A stretch of 64,000 nt of DNA from Armatimonadaceae bacterium (GCA_030447685.1 JAUJOK010000001.1:1-64000), one strand, 5' to 3'; shown: positions 9,793 to 18,992, numbered from the stretch's first letter. Notes: generated by a model not told the origin, from the sequence alone. Numbers and translations: made by a program.

Positions 9793-11159
9793 TGCTCGCA
9801 GCCATGAGCGAGAAGGGATTGAGCGGCGTGCCACAGGAAACAGCCCAGGAAACAAAAGCAGACGGCTACCGGGGCATCTGGTACATGAACCAGCCATCCG
9901 GCGATGCCTATGTTTATAAATACAGCGGCGGCTTCGCCACGTATCCGCAGCAGCACGTACCGATAGCCATCCATGCGCCGCGCGTCGGCAAAACGTTCTT
10001 CTGCTACGGCGGGACGGTTCCCGGCAAGCAGGAACTTTTAATCATGGTCTCCTATTTCGACCATGCCACGCACACCGTTCCCCGCCCGACCATCCTTTTG
10101 AACAAGCAGACGGACGACGCGCACGATAATCCGACCCTGGCGCTGGATACCGCAGGCTATCTCTGGGTCTTTTCCAATGCCCACGGCACGGAGCGTCCGG
10201 CATTCATCCACAAAAGCCGCAAGCCCTATTCCATAGACAGCTTCGAGAAGATCGTTACAACGAATTTTTCGTACGGCCAGCCGTGGCACCTGGGCAATGA
10301 CGGCTTCCTGTTCCTTCATACGCGCTACGGTGGTGGGCGCGGGCTGTTCTGGATGACCAGTCGGGACGGCGTTCGCTGGAGCGAGCCGCGCCCGCTCGCA
10401 AAGCTGGCGCAAGGGCACTACCAGATAAGCTGGCCTGTCGGCGGCTCCCGTGTCGCGACTGTGTTCGATTATCATCCGCCCGAAGGGGGGCTGAACGCCC
10501 GCACAAACCTTTATTACCTGGAGACGCCGGACGCGGGAAAAACCTGGCGCACGGTATCGGGAGAGCCTGTGGCCACGCCGCTGACGCAGGTTCGCAATGC
10601 GGCTCTGGTGCATAATTATGAGGCGGAAAAGCGGCTGGTTTATTTGAAGGACCTTCAGTTCGACAAACAGGGGCATCCGGTCGTTCTGTATCTGACCAGC
10701 AAAGGATACGCCTCCGGCCCCGCCAACGACCCCCGCACCTGGAAAACGGCGCGCTGGACAGGCCGGGCATGGGAAAGACGCCCCGTCACCACGTCCGACC
10801 ACAACTACGACCACGGCTCGTTGTATATCGAAGAAAACGAAACATGGCGCATTATCGCGCCGACCCTGCCCGGCCCGCAGCCCTACTGCACGGGCGGCGA
10901 AGTAGCGGTCTGGATAACTCGGGACGAGGGGGAAAGCTGGAAGCTGGAAAAGCAGCTAACCACCAACAGCCCACGCAACCACACCTATTGCCGCCGCCCG
11001 CTCAATGCCCACCCGGATTTTTATGCCCTGTGGGCCGATGGAGACGCCAAAAAGCCATCTGAGTCGTATCTGTACTTCACGAACCGGGCAGGCGACCGGG
11101 TTTGGCGTCTGCCGCCGACCATGACAGCGGACACAGCGCGCCCTGAAGTAATCAGGTAA
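9792..11159 (+). CDS. BNR-repeat (sialidase-fold) protein, possible polysaccharide lyase or hydrolase
   Basis: A 455-residue protein with the beta-propeller signature of the BNR_4 group: GYRGIWYMNQPSGDAYVYKYSGGFATYPQQHVPIA at the start, then repeated blades with Asp-box-like turns (SRDGVRWSE, TPDAGKTWRT, TRDEGESWKLEKQL). Proteins of this group act on or bind plant or algal polysaccharides, often as lyases or hydrolases. No signal peptide is evident at the ATG at 9792, which overlaps the upstream TGA; an in-frame ATG at 9804 is the alternative. It fits the neighbouring oxygenase and FAD genes as part of a glycan-degradation cluster. Confidence 0.75.
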   Translation: MLAAMSEKGLSGVPQETAQETKADGYRGIWYMNQPSGDAYVYKYSGGFATYPQQHVPIAIHAPRVGKTFFCYGGTVPGKQELLIMVSYFDHATHTVPRPTILLNKQTDDAHDNPTLALDTAGYLWVFSNAHGTERPAFIHKSRKPYSIDSFEKIVTTNFSYGQPWHLGNDGFLFLHTRYGGGRGLFWMTSRDGVRWSEPRPLAKLAQGHYQISWPVGGSRVATVFDYHPPEGGLNARTNLYYLETPDAGKTWRTVSGEPVATPLTQVRNAALVHNYEAEKRLVYLKDLQFDKQGHPVVLYLTSKGYASGPANDPRTWKTARWTGRAWERRPVTTSDHNYDHGSLYIEENETWRIIAPTLPGPQPYCTGGEVAVWITRDEGESWKLEKQLTTNSPRNHTYCRRPLNAHPDFYALWADGDAKKPSESYLYFTNRAGDRVWRLPPTMTADTARPEVIR

Positions 11160-11179
11160 GCGGTACAATCGGTAGTAAT

Positions 11180-12256
11180 ATGACACGCGCTGCCGTTATA
11201 CCCGCGCCCCGTGCCCCGGTCGAAGTCCGCGCTTATCGCGATCCCGAACCGGAACCGGGCGCGGTGGTACTCCGAACACTCGCTTCCGAAGTCTGCGGGA
11301 CGGACGTGCATCTGTGGCATGGCCGTCTCGCGGGCGTCCCCTACCCTCTGATACCCGGCCACGTCAGCGTCGGCGAGGTGATGGAAACGGGGGGAGAGGT
11401 GCGGGACATCGAAGACAACCCGGTGCGCCCCGGCGACGCGGTAACGTTTCTGGATGTCCACGGAACCTGTTACAACTGCTGGTACTGCCTGGTCGCCAAA
11501 GCCTCCACGCGCTGCCCGCACCGCCGGGTCTACGGAATCACCTACGGAGCCGATGAGGGCCTGCTGGGCGGCTGGAGCGAGCGCATCTATTTGAAACCGG
11601 GTGTCCAGATCGTGCCGCTCGGTGCGAACGTGACGCCGGAGATGTGGATTGCGGGCGGGTGCGGCCTGCCGACGGCGGTCCATGCCATCGAGCGCGCCGA
11701 AATCCGGCTCGGCGACCGTGTATTGATACAGGGAGCGGGGCCGGTGGGTTTGAACGCCTGCGCGCTGGCGCTGGCAAGCGGTGCGGGCTGGGTAGGCGTG
11801 GTGGATGCCGTGCCCCACCGGTTAGAAGCGGCGCGCGCGATGGGCGCGGATGCCTGCCTGCCCCTGGACGCGAATCTGCCGGGCGCGGTACGCGCTATAA
11901 CCGGCGGGCGCGGCGCGGACATAGTGATCGAAGCCAGCGGCAGCCCTGACGCCGTGCCGCAGGGATGCGCCGTAGCTCGCGATGGCGGGCGCTATGTGAT
12001 CGTCGGCCAGTACACCGACAACGGCCTGGTGGAAATCAACCCGCACACCGATATTAACCGCAAGCATCTGGAAATCCGGGGCTGCTGGGGTTCCGATCTA
12101 AGCCATGTGTGGCGCGCGATGGAGATAATGGCTCGCTTCCATTCCCGCTTTCCCTGGACAAGCCTTATCTCCCGTCGCTACCGCCTGGAAGAAGCCGGGG
12201 ATGCGCTAAGCGACGTAGAAGCGCGCCGCGTGGTCAAGGCCGTCATCCAGCCCTGA
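11180..12256 (+). CDS. zinc-dependent medium-chain alcohol dehydrogenase
   Basis: A 358-residue MDR-family dehydrogenase. The catalytic zinc site is C39-G-T-D with H61 (PLIPGHVSVGEV). A structural-zinc lobe carries four cysteines (CYNCWYC...C, residues about 97-112) with one residue more than usual before the last cysteine. The NAD(P) Rossmann motif GAGPVG lies near 183. It resembles sorbitol, threonine and other polyol dehydrogenases and probably oxidises a polyol or sugar. It starts 20 nt after the BNR gene and is the last gene before a strong terminator. Confidence 0.9.
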   Translation: MTRAAVIPAPRAPVEVRAYRDPEPEPGAVVLRTLASEVCGTDVHLWHGRLAGVPYPLIPGHVSVGEVMETGGEVRDIEDNPVRPGDAVTFLDVHGTCYNCWYCLVAKASTRCPHRRVYGITYGADEGLLGGWSERIYLKPGVQIVPLGANVTPEMWIAGGCGLPTAVHAIERAEIRLGDRVLIQGAGPVGLNACALALASGAGWVGVVDAVPHRLEAARAMGADACLPLDANLPGAVRAITGGRGADIVIEASGSPDAVPQGCAVARDGGRYVIVGQYTDNGLVEINPHTDINRKHLEIRGCWGSDLSHVWRAMEIMARFHSRFPWTSLISRRYRLEEAGDALSDVEARRVVKAVIQP

Positions 12257-12260
12257 CAAA

Positions 12261-12300
12261 AAAGGCCGCCGAAGGATTTCTCCCTCGGCGGCCTTTTTCA
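12261..12300. terminator. bidirectional terminator hairpin
   Basis: AAGGCCGCCGA pairs with TCGGCGGCCTT across a short loop. It is preceded by an A-run and followed by a T-run, so it can stop both the plus-strand dehydrogenase and the minus-strand 42-residue gene that ends just beyond it. Confidence 0.85.
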
Positions 12301-12314
12301 CGCACTTATCGCGG

Positions 12315-12443
12315 TTACTTCGGCTTCGCTGCCGCCGCCTGTTTGGCGTCAACGGCGGCCTTTGCTTTCTGCTTGGTCGCGTCCTGCTTTACCTGCTTCT
12401 GCGCCGCCTGCTTGTGGACGGACTTCGGGGACTTATCACCCAT
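12315..12443 (-). CDS. small conserved lysine/alanine-rich protein (42 residues)
   Basis: A short minus-strand gene preceded by a near-perfect ribosome site, GGAGGTGAT, 6 nt before the ATG. The product starts MGDKSPKSVHKQAAQKQVKQ and continues as an Ala/Lys/Gln-rich helix ending AAAAKPK. Very similar MGDKSPKS... micro-proteins are annotated as hypothetical in many bacterial genomes. Highly basic and soluble, possibly nucleic-acid or ribosome associated, but this is a guess. It is followed by the shared hairpin at 12261-12300. Confidence 0.75.
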   Translation of the reverse strand: MGDKSPKSVHKQAAQKQVKQDATKQKAKAAVDAKQAAAAKPK

Positions 12444-12526
12444 GCTGCATCACCTCCACTTGTGTTTACATCGAACGGGTTGAGGCCGGAATGTGTTGGG
12501 CAGTATACGCCGGTTGCGGAAGCGTG

Positions 12527-12937
12527 TCAAGCATCCTCGTCCGGATCGAGATTCATTTCCAGTTGTGTCGCGGCGGCTTCCGCAGTTTCGGGGGACGCCG
12601 GAGGAGGATTTGCCGCTCCGGGGCCGCCTGATGGACGCCGTCGCTGCCCCATACCGAAGGTACGGCTTGCTTCGGGGCGCTCATGAACGCGCAGATAGAC
12701 GCCGGTCATCGCATCGCCGATCCGCTCCAAAGTCACGTCGGCGGGCAAAGCGACATCGCCCTCGGCAGTCGTGTTTTCGGTAACGTAGCGATAGCGCAGT
12801 TCCAGCCGGTCACCGCCGCGCGGCTGCCCCAGGTCAAACTCAATGCCCGCGCGCCGTGTCTGCAAAAAGCCTTTAAAGCGTCCCGGCTTCCACCCTGCCC
12901 GCTTTAGCTGCTCGCGAAGCGTATCGTGCATAGCCAT
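12527..12937 (-). CDS. hypothetical protein
   Basis: A 136-residue protein of unknown function. The first 90 residues look folded: MHDTLREQLKRAGWKPGRF, then FLQTRRAGIEFDLGQPRGGDRLELRYRYV, then a beta-rich stretch to VHERPEASRTFGMG. The last 40 are Pro/Ala-rich and acidic (ending NLDPDEDA). No signal or membrane segment. A second in-frame ATG two codons in is an alternative start. It is transcribed divergently from the large lipoprotein at 13068. Confidence 0.55.
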   Translation of the reverse strand: MAMHDTLREQLKRAGWKPGRFKGFLQTRRAGIEFDLGQPRGGDRLELRYRYVTENTTAEGDVALPADVTLERIGDAMTGVYLRVHERPEASRTFGMGQRRRPSGGPGAANPPPASPETAEAAATQLEMNLDPDEDA

Positions 12938-13018
12938 CTATTTCGTGGCCTGTGCATGGACTCCCTTCCTGGCCTCTCCCAACGGCATACCCTCACGAAT
13001 AACGGTAAAATGATTTCA

Positions 13019-13058
13019 TATACTATTGCTGGAAGCGGCAACGACAGCCGCTCGGAGG
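13019..13058 (+). promoter_or_regulatory. -10 element and ribosome site of the lipoprotein glycosidase
   Basis: TATACT at 13019-13024 in an AT-rich patch lies 43 nt before the ATG at 13068. GGAGG at 13054-13058 is the ribosome site, and its position decides that start over the upstream in-frame codon at 13026. No clear -35. Confidence 0.4.
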
Positions 13059-13067
13059 TTTCGCTCG

Positions 13068-15986
13068 ATGCTTTTCCCCCGCGTCTCCCTTTTTGCGCTG
13101 ACAGCGGCGTTCCTTGCGCTGATGTCGTGCACTGTCACCACAAGGTCCGTAGATGCGCAGCAGCCGCCGTTGGCATCCGTCGCGCCGCTGACGGCGCTGG
13201 TTTCCCGCAGCGGGCAGATCACGATTCGGCGCGCGGACAGTGACCGGGTCGTCGCCACCGTCACACCCGGCCTTTTTGAAAAAACATGGCAGTATCGCTC
13301 GGTTTCCGACACCGGCAAGGCCGCCGGGGAAGCGGAGCGCGGCGCGACGATTACGGCAGGCGTGATCCGCGCATCGAGCGCCGGGGCCGCCGTTGCGGTG
13401 CAGGGACGTGTCGAGGCGGATGGGAATCGGTTGCGCCTCCGTTACGAATTGACGCCGGACAAGGATGCAGCGGTCAACAGCGCCCATGTCTCGGTAAATG
13501 TACCCGTCCAACACTTGATCGGGGGCACATGGGTGTCCGGCTTGCAGCCTAAGCAAGACCCAAAGGTTATCAGAATAGACGACCGGGGAGTCACCTTCGG
13601 AACGATACCCAGTGCGGCGCGAGACAACCGCCTTTTCGCCGCCGATGCGCCCGCCCCTGATGACGAACGTCAACTGTCGCTGAACAACCAGAGTAAAATA
13701 TACGCGCGTATCGTCGCCGACGTACCCATGCTCCTTCAGGACAACCGGGTTTTCGGCGGCGGCGAACTCGAAGTTCGGCTCGGCCAGCAAAGCGGCGAGG
13801 GCCGGACTTTTGCGGCGGGAAAGACCGAGACGATTGCCTTCACGCTGGAACTGCCCGGCGCGGTGACGGTGCAGCGCGAGGAGCCGATAACGCTGGCAGC
13901 GGGGCCGGACTGGATTCCGCTTGACCTGAAGCTGGACATCGCTCCCGGCAGTGCGCTGGACTTTTCTTTTTTGAACGACGGCCCGGCGGGCAGGTATGGC
14001 CGCGTCATCGTCCGGCCCGACGGCCATTTCGGCTTCGAGAAAGGGCCAAGCCGTCCCGTCCGCTTTTACGGCGTCAACCTGGCCTTTTCCGCCAACTATC
14101 CCGACAAAGCACTCGCTGACCGCATGGCCGAGCGGTTCCGGCGCATCGGCTACAACACGGTTCGCATTCACCACCACGAAGGCGAACTGATCGCCCAGAA
14201 CGCCCCCGACAGTCTGACCCTGCGCGCCGACAGCTTCGACAAGCTGGACTATCTGGTGGCCGCGCTGAAAAAGCGGGGCATCTACCTTAAAACGGATCTG
14301 TTCGTGTCGCGCCCGGTCAAGCAAACCGAACTCGATACCGAAGCGGGCATGGACAATTTCAAGGCTGCGCTCCTGGTGTCCGATAAGGCAATGGACAACT
14401 GGAAAGCGTTCAGCCGCAAGTTCCTGACCCATGTCAACCCGTACACGGGCCTGGCTTACAAGGATGACCCCGCGCTGGCCTGGCTCAGTGTCGTGAACGA
14501 GTCGAACGCCACTAATTACCTGGGCCGGATCGAGGGTAAGCTGCGCGCCCGCTTCCAGCAGGAGTGGGAAAACTGGCTGAAAACGCGCTACGCCACAAAC
14601 GAAAAGCTGCGCGCAGCCTGGGCGGACCCGGCAGGGTCGCTCACCTTCGCGCTGCCGAAAAGCATCGAGAAAAACGCGCGGGGCCGGGATGTGGCGGCGT
14701 TTCTGACCATTCTGCATGAGCGCGCCTACCGAACGATGCGCGCCTTTCTGCGAAACGAGATTGGTACGAAGGCGCTGCTGACGGACTTGAACGGCTGGTC
14801 GGAGACGCCCGCATTCATGGCGGCGCGGACGCAGCTTGACTGGGTGGACAACCACTTTTACTGGGACCACCCACAGTTTCTGGAGCGGGAATGGAACCTG
14901 CCGTCGCAGGGCGGCTCCGGCGGGCGCGGCGCGGTCGAGTCGGGCGGCGCAGGCCCCAGCGGGCTGGCGATGACGCGTCTTTTCGGCAAGCCGTTCTCGG
15001 TTTCCGAATATAACTATTCGTCGCCGAACCCGTACCGCGCCGAGGGTGGCCTGATCACGGGGGCGGCGGCGGCACTTCAGGACTGGGACGCCGTATGGCG
15101 CTTCGCCTACTCGCATTCCCGCGACGCCGTGGACCAACCGCGACCGCTCAACTACTTCGATATGGCCGTGGACCCCGCCGGGCAGGCATCCGAACGCGCT
15201 GCCCTGCTGCTGTTCCTGCGCGGCGACGCCCGGCCCGCTTCCGGTTCCGTCGCTCTTGTCCGCTCCCGCGCCGACCTGATGGATCAGACGAAGGAGACCG
15301 GCGGCGGCTTCGGCGACCTGAGCCTGGTAACACAGGTGGGAACGCGCGTGACGGAACTGCGCCAGGCCACGCCGCCGCCTGCGTGGGGTAAAGAAATCCG
15401 GCTGACCGACGGCGCTTCGGCGGAGGCCCTGGCCGCACTGCGTCAGAAGAAAGTGATCCCCACCGCGAACCGGACGAACCTCGAAAGCGGCATCCGTGAA
15501 TCCGAAACCGACGAGATTTGGGTGGACTCCGAGCACGGCCTGCTGCGTATTCACACCCCGCGCACCGTCGGCGGCGTCGCGCCCTCAGGCCAGACGATCA
15601 CGGCAGGGCCGCTATCGGCGAAGGTAACGGGGACGCGCGCGGCGGTCTGGGCGTCATCTCTGGACAATCAGCCGGTCACGAAAGCGCGGCGGCTGCTTCT
15701 GGTACACCTGACTGACGTGCAGAATACCGGGATGCGTTACGCGGCCTCTGACCGGCGCGTGCTGCAGGACTGGGGCGGGCTGCCCCACCTGGCGCGCACC
15801 GGCGGCGCGCAGGTGAGGCTCACGCACGACCGGGCGCGGCAGCTTCGCGCGTGGCGTCTGGATACCTCCGGCAAGCGTGTCGCGCCTATTCCCGTGCGCG
15901 TCGAAGGAAAAAACAGGGCCGTGCTTGACCTGTCCACGCGCGCCCAAAACAACTCGGCGACGCTTTATTACGAGATCGAGGGGTGA
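13068..15986 (+). CDS. lipoprotein glycoside hydrolase-like protein (clan GH-A type TIM barrel)
   Basis: A large protein of about 970 residues beginning with a lipoprotein signal (hydrophobic run then LMSC), so probably anchored to the outer face of a membrane. The first 300 residues are beta-rich. A TIM barrel follows, starting at RPVRFYGVNLAFSANYPD with RRIGYNTVRIHHHEGE on the second strand. AWLSVVNESNATN carries the Asn-Glu pair expected for a clan GH-A acid/base, and KPFSVSEYNYSSPNPYR has the later-strand glutamate that would be the nucleophile. The C-terminal 250 residues are a beta-sandwich. It resembles GH5/GH42-like cellulase and agarase relatives; the substrate is unknown. Confidence 0.72.
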   Translation: MLFPRVSLFALTAAFLALMSCTVTTRSVDAQQPPLASVAPLTALVSRSGQITIRRADSDRVVATVTPGLFEKTWQYRSVSDTGKAAGEAERGATITAGVIRASSAGAAVAVQGRVEADGNRLRLRYELTPDKDAAVNSAHVSVNVPVQHLIGGTWVSGLQPKQDPKVIRIDDRGVTFGTIPSAARDNRLFAADAPAPDDERQLSLNNQSKIYARIVADVPMLLQDNRVFGGGELEVRLGQQSGEGRTFAAGKTETIAFTLELPGAVTVQREEPITLAAGPDWIPLDLKLDIAPGSALDFSFLNDGPAGRYGRVIVRPDGHFGFEKGPSRPVRFYGVNLAFSANYPDKALADRMAERFRRIGYNTVRIHHHEGELIAQNAPDSLTLRADSFDKLDYLVAALKKRGIYLKTDLFVSRPVKQTELDTEAGMDNFKAALLVSDKAMDNWKAFSRKFLTHVNPYTGLAYKDDPALAWLSVVNESNATNYLGRIEGKLRARFQQEWENWLKTRYATNEKLRAAWADPAGSLTFALPKSIEKNARGRDVAAFLTILHERAYRTMRAFLRNEIGTKALLTDLNGWSETPAFMAARTQLDWVDNHFYWDHPQFLEREWNLPSQGGSGGRGAVESGGAGPSGLAMTRLFGKPFSVSEYNYSSPNPYRAEGGLITGAAAALQDWDAVWRFAYSHSRDAVDQPRPLNYFDMAVDPAGQASERAALLLFLRGDARPASGSVALVRSRADLMDQTKETGGGFGDLSLVTQVGTRVTELRQATPPPAWGKEIRLTDGASAEALAALRQKKVIPTANRTNLESGIRESETDEIWVDSEHGLLRIHTPRTVGGVAPSGQTITAGPLSAKVTGTRAAVWASSLDNQPVTKARRLLLVHLTDVQNTGMRYAASDRRVLQDWGGLPHLARTGGAQVRLTHDRARQLRAWRLDTSGKRVAPIPVRVEGKNRAVLDLSTRAQNNSATLYYEIEG

Positions 15987-15991
15987 AAAAA

Positions 15992-16226
15992 GCCCTCACC
16001 CCCGGCCCCTCTCCCGCGGCGGGAGAGGGGAGCCTAAGGCCGTGCCAACCCCGGCTTCGCGTGTTACCGGTGGCGCGTCTGTAACGTTACGTGCTCTGCC
16101 TTCGCTTCGCGCCACGCCTGTTCTCTTTGCTCTCGTGCGGAGCCGGGGCCGCCACAGTGATAGGCCCCCCTCTCCCAATTCTGGGAGAGGGGCACAGACA
16201 CCGAAGGTGGCTACGGGGGTGAGGGC
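15992..16226. repeat. MITE-like intergenic repeat, copy 1
   Basis: About 235 bp bounded by terminal inverted repeats GCCCTCACCCCC and GGGGGTGAGGGC. Inside each end is a C-rich hairpin (CCCCTCTCCCG.../CCCTCTCCCAATTCTGGGAGAGGG). The middle contains CCAACCCCGGCTTCGCG and TGTAACGTTAC, both also present in the copy at 26967-27192. It lies between convergent genes and codes for nothing. Confidence 0.75.
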
Positions 16227-16240
16227 TTCTGCGAGGGCCG

Positions 16241-16711
16241 CTACCCCACCACCAGTTCCCGCGCCGCGCTTTCTTCTTCGGGGCGCATTTCCGATTCTTC
16301 CATCTCGTTCCACATCCGGTGCGCGTCCCAGACGCCGTGAATGCGTAACGATTTCAAGCGGCGTCCACGGGCGCGCGAAACGATCTCCCATACGCCCTGC
16401 ATAAAGCGGCCATCTTCGGAAAGCGCTCCCTCGTATTGAATCGGCAGCAGTTCATCACCCGATCCGCCGTGGCGCGCCCGGTAGATCTTCGTAAACCGCA
16501 CATGCAGACCTGCCTGCACCCCATCCGTCACGTCCGCCGTTCCCATGGGGCTGTCATCGAGAATGCTCCCGGTAAAGCGTCCTTCCCGGTCTGGCCGTGT
16601 AAAGGTCGCTTCGAACCGCTCCGGCGGCTGCGACGCGTAGCGCCCCTGGTAGGCGTACGTGCCGAGCCAGCCACCGGCGATAGTCGCGAAGCTGTCGTTT
16701 GATCTGCTCAC
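16241..16711 (-). CDS. hypothetical beta-rich protein
   Basis: A 156-residue cytoplasmic-looking protein starting with GTG 11 nt after the stop of the peptidase gene, so co-transcribed with it. The sequence (GGWLGTYAYQGRY, RFEATFTRPDREGRFTGSILDD, GTADVTDGVQAGLHVRFTKIY, YEGALSEDGRFMQGVWEI) suggests a small antiparallel beta-barrel of the avidin or lipocalin type. No catalytic motif seen. Function unknown. Confidence 0.6.
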   Translation of the reverse strand: MSRSNDSFATIAGGWLGTYAYQGRYASQPPERFEATFTRPDREGRFTGSILDDSPMGTADVTDGVQAGLHVRFTKIYRARHGGSGDELLPIQYEGALSEDGRFMQGVWEIVSRARGRRLKSLRIHGVWDAHRMWNEMEESEMRPEEESAARELVVG

Positions 16712-16722
16712 GATACGGTTCT

Positions 16723-18096
16723 TTAACCGGCAGCAGCAGCAGCGGCGGCGAGAGAACCCATCGGGTCCCAGGGTGGCAGACGGACCGGCTCGGATTCCAG
16801 TATTTGAAGCAGTTCTAAAGTCAGGTATCTTTTTTCGACCGCCACCTCATACAGGTATTCGTCAAACCAGGCGTCGGTCATCACCATAAAGCCTTTGTCG
16901 CCATTCTTGTCGCCCCAGCTATTTTCTACGCGCCATTTGCGCGGCCTGCCCTGATCGTCCAGATCGACGCCGGTCAGCACCATCGCATGGGTCATCACGC
17001 TCTGGCCGTAGTCCAGGCGCTCGGCTTTGTTCATGCCGAAGTCCGTGCCGTAAAGGGCGGCATAATCATAAAGCTCGGTGTCCATCAGACCCAGGTCCCG
17101 GTCGAACATCTTGCCCACGTCGCAGCCGAACCAGACCGGCTTGCCGTCCTTTATCATCGCGACCGTCGCCGCCTTGAGAACCTCCATCTCAACATTCAGA
17201 TAGCGGATGATCTCGCCGCCGACCACGTTGCCCAGATACTCGACGGTGTACAGCGTGTTATAGGTTTTCGCGGCCTGCGGGCAGTGGATCAGGCAGGCCA
17301 TCGCCTCCAGTTCTGTGCTGATATGCTTCGCCATAAACTCATGCGGCGTCAAAATCCCGTCCCGGTGGAACTCCTTGTCCTTGTCACGCCACTGCCACAA
17401 AAACTCCTGGGGCGGCTCGCCCAAGTGGATAGCCAGCATCCGGTACACCTCTTCCAGCATCTCGGTTTTGCGCGCCCGCAGCACCTCCAGCGCGGTGCCC
17501 TGCTCACTGGCCTGCCGCAGCCGGGCCGCGTATTCGCGCAGCTTACAGGTAATGCGCTCGTTCATCAGGCGGGAACTGCTGCTCGATTCCGTTTCCGGCA
17601 TAACTTCTTTGGGAACGACGCCGTACTTTTTCACCAGATTGACGAACATATCCCACTGACCGCCGTCCTGAAGCGGGCTGGACATCAGCCAGGCGACCAG
17701 GCGACCATCCCCCGGCTCGTCCAGCGTCCGCAGGATATTTTCCAGAAAGTAGTTGGATTTTTCCAGCTTGTCCCAGAACATCAGATAGTTCTGCGACAGT
17801 TCGAAATCTTCTAAGTTCATCTGCTGCGCGGCGGCGACACGAAAAAGGTTCAGGCCCGCGAACATCCAGCAGCGCCCGCTCTGGTTCTGCGCCGTGGATG
17901 CCCCGGCTTTGACGGTGTGGGAAAAGGTATGGTTGTTGCGTACCACCGCGCTCCGGTTCATGGCGACAGCGTTCACCGGGGTTTTGGTGACGGCGTTGAG
18001 GGCCATACGGTTGCGCGGGTCTTCCCCGAAGGCGGATTGGAACTGCGCGATGTCGTCCGCGCGAACTTCGGGGGAAGGAATATCTTTTACTTTCAA
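16723..18096 (-). CDS. pepC: bleomycin hydrolase-type aminopeptidase C (peptidase C1)
   Basis: A 457-residue cytoplasmic cysteine aminopeptidase. The catalytic cysteine is C76 in NQSGRCWMFAGLN, the histidine lies in VMTHAMVLTGVD (near 370) and the asparagine in VENSWGDKNGDKGF (near 390), the complete C1 triad of the bleomycin hydrolase family. The start is an unusual TTG with AGGAGAG spaced normally upstream; no ATG fits. The C-terminus ends in a polyalanine tail encoded by a GCA/GCG repeat. In this family the free C-terminus sits in the active site and sets aminopeptidase activity, so this extended tail is worth noting. Confidence 0.92.
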   Translation of the reverse strand: MKVKDIPSPEVRADDIAQFQSAFGEDPRNRMALNAVTKTPVNAVAMNRSAVVRNNHTFSHTVKAGASTAQNQSGRCWMFAGLNLFRVAAAQQMNLEDFELSQNYLMFWDKLEKSNYFLENILRTLDEPGDGRLVAWLMSSPLQDGGQWDMFVNLVKKYGVVPKEVMPETESSSSSRLMNERITCKLREYAARLRQASEQGTALEVLRARKTEMLEEVYRMLAIHLGEPPQEFLWQWRDKDKEFHRDGILTPHEFMAKHISTELEAMACLIHCPQAAKTYNTLYTVEYLGNVVGGEIIRYLNVEMEVLKAATVAMIKDGKPVWFGCDVGKMFDRDLGLMDTELYDYAALYGTDFGMNKAERLDYGQSVMTHAMVLTGVDLDDQGRPRKWRVENSWGDKNGDKGFMVMTDAWFDEYLYEVAVEKRYLTLELLQILESEPVRLPPWDPMGSLAAAAAAAG

Positions 18097-18166
18097 AAAT
18101 CACTCTCCTGCCGAATAAATATCGCTTTGTTTCACCGCACCGGGTACGATTTCCTTTGATGCGTTC

Positions 18167-18219
18167 GGCCTCTCCCCCATGCCCCCTCTCCTAAGGGAAG
18201 ATGGGCAGGGGGAGAGGCC
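18167..18219. repeat. CCTCTCCCC palindromic repeat
   Basis: GGCCTCTCCCCC...GGGGGAGAGGCC, a near-complete hairpin between divergent genes. It belongs to the same intergenic family as 43673-43736 and the ends of the longer elements at 15992 and 26967. Confidence 0.65.
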
Positions 18220-18234
18220 CGCTTGGAGTGATTC

Positions 18235-18909
18235 ATGATGACGAAGCCTTTATCACTGGTTCATCTGATGCGTGAACCGACGCAACGACACGACGATTCG
18301 CCGCCGCCGCTTTTGCTGCTCTTGCACGGCCTTGGCAGTTACGAGGGCGACCTGATGCCCCTTGCCGACTACCTGGACAATCGCTTTTTCGTCGTTTCGG
18401 CGCGTGCGCCCCGGACCCTTCAGCCGGGCGCGTATGCCTGGTTTTCCATTGAGTTTACGCCGACCGGTCTGATCGTTGACGCCAGCGAGGCCGAACAAAG
18501 CCGGGCGGCGCTGATAGCCTTTATCGATGAATTGACTACGGCCTACAGCGTGGATGCGCGCCGCGTCTATCTGATGGGCTTCAGTCAGGGTGCGATAATG
18601 AGCCTGAGCGTCGCCCTTACCCGGCCTGACAGGATCGCGGGAATCGTCGCGATGAGCGGTCGGCTTCCTGACGAGGCGTTGCCGGGCATGGCCGCGCCGG
18701 AACAGCTTAGCGGCCTTCCGATTCTCGCCGTCCACGGCACGGCGGACACGGTGCTCCCGATCCAGTTTGGCCGCCGGATCCGGGACCAGCTTACAAAGCT
18801 CCCCGTCGCCCTCACCTATCGCGAATATCCGATGGCGCATGAGGTGATGCCGGAAAGCCTGAGCGACATCGCCGCGTGGCTGACCGAGCGGCTGGACAGC
18901 ACCGCTTAG
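18235..18909 (+). CDS. phospholipase/carboxylesterase (alpha/beta hydrolase)
   Basis: A 224-residue serine hydrolase of the Abhydrolase_2 (esterase/lysophospholipase) group. The oxyanion-hole motif LLLHGLGSYEGD is near residue 30, and the triad is S117 (GFSQG elbow), D171 (HGTADTVLP) and H202 (MAHEVMPE). Length and layout match YpfH-like esterases. No signal peptide. It is followed at 84 nt by an aldo/keto reductase on the same strand. Confidence 0.88.
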   Translation: MMTKPLSLVHLMREPTQRHDDSPPPLLLLLHGLGSYEGDLMPLADYLDNRFFVVSARAPRTLQPGAYAWFSIEFTPTGLIVDASEAEQSRAALIAFIDELTTAYSVDARRVYLMGFSQGAIMSLSVALTRPDRIAGIVAMSGRLPDEALPGMAAPEQLSGLPILAVHGTADTVLPIQFGRRIRDQLTKLPVALTYREYPMAHEVMPESLSDIAAWLTERLDSTA

Positions 18910-18992
18910 CCCGGCACGACTACGGGGTAAAGCGTAACGGTTTGCCCTTTTCCGGCAGTCCAAAATTCCTTTTGCCGCAGGAGGCTTCTTTC

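Noticed and set aside
13023-15554. 843-codon open frame on the minus strand
   Set aside because: It is the antisense shadow of the lipoprotein glycosidase; no ribosome site or domain, and the plus-strand protein has clear family motifs.
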